From an uncultured Clostridium sp. (GTDB lineage Bacteria > Bacillota > Clostridia > TANB77 > CAG-508), in the NCBI GenBank assembly GCA_946495905.1, contig CAMMEP010000007.1, positions 1 to 29,271 of the forward strand: a stretch of 29,271 bases of DNA, read 5' to 3'. The notes below the pieces were generated by a model. It ran no database searches. It worked only from the letters and a program-made list of their open reading frames with translations, and was not told the DNA's origin. Every line of letters begins with the position of its first letter. Position 1 is the stretch's first letter. Below, piece by piece: positions 23,760 through 29,271 of the stretch. The translations under genes and the position numbers were made by a program.

Positions 23760-25679
23760 TTATTTATCCTTCTTTTCCTCTTTTTCTTTTGTTTCTTCTA
23801 CTATTATCTCTTTCTCCTCATTTTCATTTTTTCTTTCTTTATAGGTAGGGACTACCTTTCTCATATTTGCTTTGATTTTTTTAAGTTCTATATGCTCGTC
23901 TGAAATGGTTTCTCTTAGTATTTCTAATTTCTTTTCTACATCCTCCATTGTGATTTTAGAAGGTTTCGCAATAAAGATTTTACTATGTTCTGTACTTTTT
24001 AATCCTTCTTCATTCATTAAGATTTCCTCATATAGTTTTTCACCAGGGCGTAATCCTGTTATTTTTATTGGAATATCTACTTCTGGTTGTAATCCAGATA
24101 GTTTTATTAAACTTACTGCTAAATCATATATTTTAACAGGTTCTCCCATGTCAAGCACAAATATTTCTCCACCTTTTGCATAGGTAGATGCTTGTAATAC
24201 AAGTTGTACTGCTTCTGGTATTGTCATAAAGAATCTTGTAATATCTTTATGGGTTACAGTAACAGGTCCTCCTTTGGCAATTTGTTTTTTAAATAAAGGT
24301 ACAACAGATCCGTTACTTCCTAGCACATTTCCAAATCGAACTGCCACAAATTCTGTTTTACTAACCTTATCTTTTGCTTGTATAATCATTTCACACATTC
24401 TTTTTGTTGCTCCCATAATGTTTGTTGGGTTTACTGCTTTATCTGTTGAAATTAATACACATCTTTTTACTTCATATTTATCACAACAATTAACTACATT
24501 ATATGTTCCAAACACATTATTTTTAATTGCTTCTAATGGACTTTCCTCCATTAAAGGTACATGTTTATGTGCAGCCGCATGAAAAACAGCATAAGGCTTT
24601 ACCTTTTCAAATATATTTTCCATTCTTGCTTTATCTCTAACACTTGCTACAATGGCATCTATTTTAATGTTATTCGTATTTGCTTTTAATTCTAATTCAA
24701 TATCATACAAATTATTTTCATAAATATCAATTAATACCATTTCTTTAGGTTCATATTTTGCTATTTGTCTGCATAACTCTGAGCCAATAGAACCTCCTGC
24801 ACCAGTAATCAATATAGTATGATCTTTTATTAATGTTTCTATATTATTATTATCTAGTACAATAGGGTCTCTTCCTAAAATATCTTCAATTTCTACATCT
24901 CTCAAATTTTGCATTACATTTTTATCAGTAATGAAATCTTGTATTCCAGGAAGTATTCTTAATTTGACACCAGTCTCTTGACATATATTTAAAATGTCTT
25001 TTCTATCTTTATTGTCTATATTAGATATGGCAAAAAAGATAATATCAATTCTTTTTTCTTTACATATTTTTACAATGTCATTTCTATTTCCTAGTATCTC
25101 TACTCCATTTATTTTACAATGCGCTTTTTTTACGTTGTCATCAATAATTCCAATAATATTATAACTTGTAATTAAATTTTCTTTAATGTTTTTTATAACT
25201 TCTTTACCAGCTTCTCCTCCACCAATAATAAGCAATCTTTTTCTTTCTTGTTCGGGTTTGATTGTTACTTTATTGGTTAGCATAAATTTAATAACTACTC
25301 GGTAGAATATAAGCATAATTGCTGTAAAGATTCCTGCTAGTAAATTTTCTTTTGGAGAAACAATATCTAAATTGAATATTATCCCTAGTAATGAAATAAC
25401 ATTACAAGAAACCATACATACTAGGGCATAACCAAAATACTCCTTTGCACTTTCATAAATAGTGATGTTTTTGTACACTTCAAATAAATTTAAGAATATT
25501 TGATATATGATAATAGCAAATAATATAGTATATGCTAATTGGTTTGTAAGAATTTGTGTTATACTAAAACTGTCAAAAACAAACATTTCTGCTATTAGAT
25601 AGGAAATGATAATCATAAATATATCTATTAAGAATAGGGCTATTTTAGTTAGTTTAATTTTATTAATCAATATTTTCAT
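23760..25679 (-). CDS. PglF-like membrane UDP-N-acetylglucosamine 4,6-dehydratase
   Basis: 639 aa. Four N-terminal membrane helices (about 13-32, 48-70, 84-103, 113-133), a first Rossmann domain (IIGGGEAGKEV, 151-161), then the catalytic SDR domain: ITGAGGSIGSELCRQ (291-305), FHAAAHKHVPLME (366-378), Ser411-Thr-Asp-Lys414 and MGATK (422-426), where Met replaces the usual SDR tyrosine as in PglF/CapD-type enzymes. Converts UDP-GlcNAc to the 4-keto-6-deoxy sugar. The last about 30 residues are an almost purely charged Glu/Lys tail. ATG at 25679 is chosen; TTG at 25685 is closer to AAGGAAGAG and cannot be excluded. First main gene of the polysaccharide operon. Confidence 0.94.
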   Translation of the reverse strand: MKILINKIKLTKIALFLIDIFMIIISYLIAEMFVFDSFSITQILTNQLAYTILFAIIIYQIFLNLFEVYKNITIYESAKEYFGYALVCMVSCNVISLLGIIFNLDIVSPKENLLAGIFTAIMLIFYRVVIKFMLTNKVTIKPEQERKRLLIIGGGEAGKEVIKNIKENLITSYNIIGIIDDNVKKAHCKINGVEILGNRNDIVKICKEKRIDIIFFAISNIDNKDRKDILNICQETGVKLRILPGIQDFITDKNVMQNLRDVEIEDILGRDPIVLDNNNIETLIKDHTILITGAGGSIGSELCRQIAKYEPKEMVLIDIYENNLYDIELELKANTNNIKIDAIVASVRDKARMENIFEKVKPYAVFHAAAHKHVPLMEESPLEAIKNNVFGTYNVVNCCDKYEVKRCVLISTDKAVNPTNIMGATKRMCEMIIQAKDKVSKTEFVAVRFGNVLGSNGSVVPLFKKQIAKGGPVTVTHKDITRFFMTIPEAVQLVLQASTYAKGGEIFVLDMGEPVKIYDLAVSLIKLSGLQPEVDIPIKITGLRPGEKLYEEILMNEEGLKSTEHSKIFIAKPSKITMEDVEKKLEILRETISDEHIELKKIKANMRKVVPTYKERKNENEEKEIIVEETKEKEEKKDK

Positions 25680-25708
25680 TTTCAACTCTTCCTTTTATTC
25701 TCCACTAC

Positions 25709-25758
25709 AAAAAGGATAGTGATATTAGCAGATAATCTAATTGCTAATTCTTCTATCC
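25709..25758 (-). terminator. Attenuator-like intrinsic terminator in the polysaccharide operon leader
   Basis: On the minus strand GGATAG (25753-25758) pairs with CTATCC (25714-25719), with an inner stem ATTAGCA/TGCTAAT (25742-25748 with 25724-25730), a 4x4 internal loop and an 11-base loop. TTTTT (25709-25713) follows directly. It stands between the promoter and the PglF-like start codon, about 30 bases before that gene, so it can only act as a conditional terminator (or be read through). I could not find a convincing competing antiterminator helix by eye. Confidence 0.7.
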
Positions 25759-25767
25759 TCTATTTTT

Positions 25768-25851
25768 TTATTTTATATAAAATATTACGTTTTTATTACA
25801 TTCATTTTTCTTTAGGGCTGTAATAGTTACAGGCATTTTAATTGTTTTCAA
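25768..25851 (-). CDS. Possible 27-aa leader peptide
   Basis: TTG at 25851 with AAGGAG seven bases upstream opens a frame of 27 codons (TTG read as Met: MKTIKMPVTITALKKNECNK to codon 20, then NVIFYIK) ending TAA at 25768. It lies entirely between the operon promoter and the terminator-like hairpin, and ends 10 bases before the hairpin. It contains a perfect small stem CTGTAA/TTACAG (25818-25832). No run of a single amino acid points to classical amino-acid attenuation. Translation could still affect folding of the leader. The good ribosome binding site supports it, but the frame is short and may be chance. Confidence 0.4.
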   Translation of the reverse strand: MKTIKMPVTITALKKNECNKNVIFYIK

Positions 25852-25890
25852 TTTAAATCTCCTTCCTTTTTCTATTATGGTTTCGCCCTT

Positions 25891-25919
25891 ATTATATATC
25901 ATCCCTATATAATTTTCAA
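25891..25919 (-). promoter_or_regulatory. Promoter of the polysaccharide operon
   Basis: Minus strand TTGAAA (25914-25919), 17-bp spacer, perfect TATAAT (25891-25896). It is about 210 bp upstream of the PglF-like gene. Everything from there to galE is co-directional with gaps mostly under 60 bp, so this may drive the whole locus of about 16 kb. Confidence 0.75.
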
Positions 25920-25950
25920 CATTTTTCTTGTTTTTTTGCAGTTCTTTTGT

Positions 25951-26213
25951 TGAACTTTAGGGACACTCTTAAAAGTTCACAATTAATACTTTATTTAAAA
26001 GTTGACAAAGGAGTGTATGTTTTTTAATTTTATGTTGGAGTGCTTAAGGTGGGGACCGACAAGTTTACAAACTGTTAAATGATACGTAAGTAGCATTTAT
26101 ACAGTTTGTACGATGTTGGGGGCCGGAAACGTAAAATTAAAAAACATACACTCCTTCCAAAAATGAATTGTAAATTATAGCATCTGAACTTTTAAGAGTG
26201 TCCCTAAAGTTCA
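25951..26213 (-). repeat. 263-bp MITE-like long inverted repeat at the 3' end of ldh
   Basis: Perfect 29-bp terminal inverted repeats: TGAACTTTAGGGACACTCTT onward at 25951-25979 and its reverse complement at 26185-26213. Inner arms share GGAGTGTATGTTTTTTAATT followed by TTA (left half near 26011, mirrored near 26150), and the centre has ACAAACTG/CAGTTTGT. Almost the whole element can fold on itself. It has no room for a transposase. The right terminus supplies the TAG stop of ldh (26204-26206). Clear target duplications are not visible. It could be a non-autonomous transposon relic or a structured RNA/terminator repeat; copy number elsewhere would decide. Confidence 0.75.
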
Positions 26214-27163
26214 TTTACAATTTTATCAATGGAATCTACTCTCATTTTCTTAATAATTTTACAGCTCTCATTCAACTTTTTCTGTTCTACTTCATCTAAT
26301 TCTAAATCTAATAATTCTCGTACTCCTTTTGCATTAATTACCGCTGGTACTCCAATGTATATATCATCTTGTCCATAAGCACCATTTTCCAAATAAGTGG
26401 ATACCGTAAGGATAGAGTTTTCGTTATCTAGTATCGCCCTTACAATTCTATTTAATGCCATTCCTATTCCATAGTAAGTTGCTTTTTTCTTCTCGATTAT
26501 TTCGTAAGCAGCATCTACTACCCCTTTATGAATTTTCTCCAAGTCTGTCATTGGATGTTTATTATCTTTCATAACATCTATAACACTTTTGCAACCAATA
26601 TAAGCATGTTTCCATGGCACGAAAGAAGAATCGCCATGTTCTCCCATAATATAAGCATGAATGTTTTTACTAGATATTTTAAAGTAATCTGCTAATAAAT
26701 AACGAAGTCTTGCTGTATCCAAAACTGTTCCTGAACCAAATACTTGGTTTTTAGGAAGTCCTGATACTTTTGCTACAACATAAGTCATTAAATCTACAGG
26801 ATTGCTTGCAACTACAATAATTCCGTCAAATCCACTTGCCATTATTTGTTCTGTAATACTTTTCATGATTTTTGTGTTTACTTCCGCAAGCTCTAACCTT
26901 GTTTGGCCTGGTTTTTGTGCAGCTCCTGCTGTAATAACTACAATTTGTGCATCTTTACAATCACTATAATCTCCTGCTTTTATCACCATTTTTTGTGGAG
27001 CGTAAGGAAGTCCATGTGATAAATCCATCTCTTCTCCAATAGTTTTATCTTTGTCCAAATCTACTAAAACAAGTTCGTTAATACCTCCTCTATTTAGCAT
27101 TGAATATGCCATGCTCATTCCAACAAATCCAGTTCCAACTAATACAATCTTTCCTTTTTTCAT
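26204..27163 (-). CDS. ldh: L-lactate dehydrogenase
   Basis: Reduces pyruvate to L-lactate with NADH, ending fermentation. 319 aa: GTGFVG (10-15), mobile loop AQKPGQTRLE (82-91), where Gln87 marks lactate rather than malate specificity and Arg89 is catalytic, NPVDLMTYV (121-129), Asp149 and Arg152 (GTVLDTARLR) and catalytic His176 in MGEHGDSS. ATG at 27163 is chosen because AGGAGG lies nine bases upstream; the in-frame start at 27190 has none. Its final codons and TAG stop lie in the terminal repeat of the element at 25951-26213. Own promoter at 27206-27234. Confidence 0.96.
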   Translation of the reverse strand: MKKGKIVLVGTGFVGMSMAYSMLNRGGINELVLVDLDKDKTIGEEMDLSHGLPYAPQKMVIKAGDYSDCKDAQIVVITAGAAQKPGQTRLELAEVNTKIMKSITEQIMASGFDGIIVVASNPVDLMTYVVAKVSGLPKNQVFGSGTVLDTARLRYLLADYFKISSKNIHAYIMGEHGDSSFVPWKHAYIGCKSVIDVMKDNKHPMTDLEKIHKGVVDAAYEIIEKKKATYYGIGMALNRIVRAILDNENSILTVSTYLENGAYGQDDIYIGVPAVINAKGVRELLDLELDEVEQKKLNESCKIIKKMRVDSIDKIVNEL

Positions 27164-27205
27164 AATGTGTATCCTCCTATTTTTTCTCATAATTTTATCT
27201 TTATT

Positions 27206-27234
27206 ACTTTATCATATTATACCTATTTTTTCAA
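27206..27234 (-). promoter_or_regulatory. Predicted promoter of ldh
   Basis: Minus strand TTGAAA (27229-27234), 17-bp spacer, TAAAGT (27206-27211) preceded by ATGA, the same extended arrangement seen at 2341 and 5835. A TATAAT (27216-27221) lies inside the spacer and might be the real -10 instead, but no good -35 box stands 16-18 bp before it. Confidence 0.5.
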
Positions 27235-27265
27235 TTATTTATACTAATTCATTTATTTATGTTAT

Positions 27266-27304
27266 TAAACAAGCAATTGGGGACTGTCCCCAATTGCTTG
27301 TTTA
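27266..27304 (-). repeat. Perfect palindromic hairpin overlapping the clpC stop codon
   Basis: Two perfect 18-base arms (TAAACAAGCAATTGGGGA at 27266-27283 and its complement at 27287-27304) around a 3-base loop. The core reads GGGGACTGTCCCC. The arm contains the TAA stop of clpC (27302-27304). On the minus strand only TTTAA follows, so it is a strong stem with a weak U tract; it may still terminate or stabilise the clpC mRNA end. The symmetric core suggests a dispersed palindromic repeat rather than an ordinary terminator. Confidence 0.8.
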
Positions 27305-29271
27305 TTCTACTTTTATTTCATCATTGTCGACAACTATTTTTGCTTTTTTATGTGGAGCTATTTTTCCATCAAGTATTGCTTCCGCAATTTTATCTTCTAC
27401 GTTACTTTGTATAGCTCTTTTTAATGGACGTGCACCATAATTTGCATCAATGCCTTTTTTAGCTACTAAGTCTTTTACCGATTTATCAATTTCCACATTA
27501 TATTCTTGCACTTTTAATCTATTTTGCACTTGTTTTAGCATTATCTCTATTATTTGTCCTATATCTTCATCTGTCAATTTATGGAACACTATAATATCAT
27601 CAATACGGTTTATAAATTCTGGTCTAAATTGTTTCTTTAATTCTGACATTACATCTTTTTTAATGTTCTCATATTCTTTTTCTTGTCCTTCTTTATTATC
27701 TGTTCCTTGACTAAATCCTAGTACATTTTTATCTGTAATCATTCTAGCACCTACATTAGATGTCATTATTATAACAGTATTTTTAAAGTTTACTGTTCTA
27801 CCTTGTGCATCTGTTAATCTACCATCATCTAATATTTGAAGTAACATGTTCATTACATCAGGATGTGCTTTTTCTATTTCATCAAATAGTATTACAGAAT
27901 ATGGTTTTCTTCTTATTTTTTCTGTTAATTGACCACCTTCATCGTATCCAACATATCCTGGAGGTGAGCCAATAAGTTTTGCAACAGAATGTGGTTCCAT
28001 GTATTCAGACATATCAACTCTTATCATTGCCTCTTCATTTCCGAAAAGTGCTTCTGCTAGAGCTTTTGAAAGTTCTGTTTTACCAACACCTGTTGGTCCT
28101 AAGAATAGGAATGAGCCTATTGGTCTATTTGGATCTTTTAAACCAACTCTACCTCTTCTTATTGCTTTACTTACCGCTTCTACTGCTTCATTTTGTCCAA
28201 TTACTCTTTTATGTAATGTTTCCTCCAAATGTTTTAATTTTTCATTTTCATCTTGAGTAATTTTTTGTACTGGAATTCCAGTCCAACTAGCTATTACTTC
28301 TGCAATATCTTCATCTGTAAGGCTCATTACATTTTTGCTATTTTTACTTTGCCATTTTTTCTTTTCTTTTTCTAATTTATCTTTTTGCTCATTTTCTTTA
28401 TCCCTTAAAGTAGCAGCCTTTTCAAAATCTTGCACACGAATGGCTTCTTCTTTGTCTCTATCAAGAGTTGCAATTTTTTCTTCTATTTCTTTGATGCTAT
28501 CTGGCATTGTATAAGTTCTCATTTTTACTCTTGATGCAGCCTCATCCATTAAGTCTATTGCTTTATCTGGTAAAAATCTATCATTAATATATCTTATAGA
28601 TAAATCTACTGCTGCTTTTATAGCCTCTTCTGTAATCTTTACATTATGATGAGCTTCATATTTGTCTCTTAAACCTTCTAGTATTTTTATTGTTTCCTCT
28701 TCAGTTGGCTCACCTACTGTAACAGGACTAAATCTTCTTTCCAACGCACTATCTTTCTCAATATATTTTCTATATTCATTTAATGTTGTAGCACCTACTA
28801 CTTGAACCTCTCCTCTTGCTAAAAGAGGTTTTAAAATGTTAGCAGCGTCTACAGCTCCTTCAGCAGAACCTGCACCAACTATTGTATGAATTTCATCTAT
28901 GAAAAGAATTACATCACCTGCTTTTTTTACTTCTGACAAGCATTTCTTAATTCTCTCTTCGAAATCTCCTCTATACTTAGCGCCTGCTACCATTCCTGAT
29001 ATATCAAGTGTTACAACTCTTTTATTTTTTAACATTTCTGGTACATCATCTGATACTATTTTTTCAGCCAATCCTTCTACTACTGCTGTTTTACCAACAC
29101 CTGGTTCACCAATTAAACATGGATTATTTTTAGTTCTCCTTGATAAAATTTGTATAACTCTATCTATTTCATTTTTTCTACCTATTACAGGGTCCAACTT
29201 GCCTTCTCTTGCTTGCTTTGTTAAGTCAGAACCAAATTGATTCAATGTTGGAGTAGAATTGAAACTTCCTA
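27302..29271 (-). CDS. clpC: ClpC-type AAA+ ATPase, partial (5' end beyond window)
   Basis: Unfoldase that feeds ClpP and handles misfolded proteins. 656 codons are visible; the N-terminal Clp-N domain (about 150-170 residues) is off the right edge. The frame is open to the window end (GSFNSTPTLNQFG before LTKQAREGKLDPVIGR). Order: AAA1 with GEPGVGKT and VILFIDEIHT; a short middle region with a UVR-like segment (VQDFEKAATLRDKENEQKDK); SWTGIPVQKIT; AAA2 with GPTGVGKTEL and VILFDEIEKAHPDVMN; C-terminal FINRIDDIIVFH and YGARPLKRAIQ. The short UVR-type middle region supports ClpC over ClpB. Upstream genes (ctsR/mcsAB in many relatives) are not in view. Confidence 0.95.
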   Translation of the reverse strand, partial: GSFNSTPTLNQFGSDLTKQAREGKLDPVIGRKNEIDRVIQILSRRTKNNPCLIGEPGVGKTAVVEGLAEKIVSDDVPEMLKNKRVVTLDISGMVAGAKYRGDFEERIKKCLSEVKKAGDVILFIDEIHTIVGAGSAEGAVDAANILKPLLARGEVQVVGATTLNEYRKYIEKDSALERRFSPVTVGEPTEEETIKILEGLRDKYEAHHNVKITEEAIKAAVDLSIRYINDRFLPDKAIDLMDEAASRVKMRTYTMPDSIKEIEEKIATLDRDKEEAIRVQDFEKAATLRDKENEQKDKLEKEKKKWQSKNSKNVMSLTDEDIAEVIASWTGIPVQKITQDENEKLKHLEETLHKRVIGQNEAVEAVSKAIRRGRVGLKDPNRPIGSFLFLGPTGVGKTELSKALAEALFGNEEAMIRVDMSEYMEPHSVAKLIGSPPGYVGYDEGGQLTEKIRRKPYSVILFDEIEKAHPDVMNMLLQILDDGRLTDAQGRTVNFKNTVIIMTSNVGARMITDKNVLGFSQGTDNKEGQEKEYENIKKDVMSELKKQFRPEFINRIDDIIVFHKLTDEDIGQIIEIMLKQVQNRLKVQEYNVEIDKSVKDLVAKKGIDANYGARPLKRAIQSNVEDKIAEAILDGKIAPHKKAKIVVDNDEIKVE

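Noticed and set aside
25951..26213. CRISPR-like or tRNA-like structure in the repeat region
   Set aside because: There are only two inverted ends, no direct repeats with spacers, and no cloverleaf; it is a single long inverted repeat.

Overview
AT-rich window from a low-GC Gram-positive bacterium, most likely an uncultured Clostridia-type Firmicute. The basis is strong AGGAGG-type ribosome binding sites, a ClpC with a UVR-type middle region, LCP, FemAB-like, VanZ-like and TrhA proteins, and the rpmG-secE-nusG-rplK-rplA order. The species cannot be named from sequence alone. TAA, TAG and TGA are all used as stops, so the standard bacterial code applies. Every gene I can support is on the minus strand, so the window reads right to left.

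Right end (27.2-29.3 kb): a 5'-truncated clpC, then L-lactate dehydrogenase with its own promoter. Each of these genes ends inside a palindromic element that supplies its stop codon: a perfect 18-bp-arm hairpin after clpC, and a 263-bp MITE-like long inverted repeat after ldh.

Centre (8.2-25.9 kb): one long surface-polysaccharide locus. A sigma-A-type promoter (25.9 kb), a possible 27-codon leader ORF and a terminator-like hairpin precede the first gene, which looks like an attenuated leader. The genes in transcription order are: PglF-like UDP-GlcNAc 4,6-dehydratase; PglE-like aminotransferase; PglC-like phosphoglycosyl transferase fused in frame to a GNAT acetyltransferase; a short DegT-like aminotransferase; a FemAB-like protein; three glycosyltransferases (GT4, GT2, GT4); an EpsG/Wzy-like polymerase; a TupA-like ATP-grasp; a Wzx-like flippase; a UDP-glucuronate 4-epimerase-like enzyme; an acyltransferase-3 gene broken by one in-frame TAG; UDP-glucose dehydrogenase; and GalE. 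Together they suggest a Wzx/Wzy-type acidic polymer (UDP-GlcA/UDP-GalA supply) started on a 4-amino-4,6-dideoxy (bacillosamine-like) sugar. A separately promoted LCP gene follows and could attach the polymer to peptidoglycan. A decayed second LCP copy lies between ugd and galE.

Left part (0-8 kb): VanZ-like protein, TrhA/hemolysin III, a fused ABC ATPase-permease with a large extracellular region, then the rpmG-secE-nusG-rplK-rplA transcription/translation operon, cut at the window edge inside rplA. SecE carries an unusual long acidic tail, and a perfect 10-bp inverted repeat sits on the predicted start point of this operon.

The most interesting points are the PglC-GNAT fusion with a preserved internal ribosome binding site, the leader/attenuator of the polysaccharide operon, the stop-codon-donating palindromes, and the LCP and acyltransferase relics. 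No CRISPR array, tRNA, rRNA or intact transposase gene was seen.
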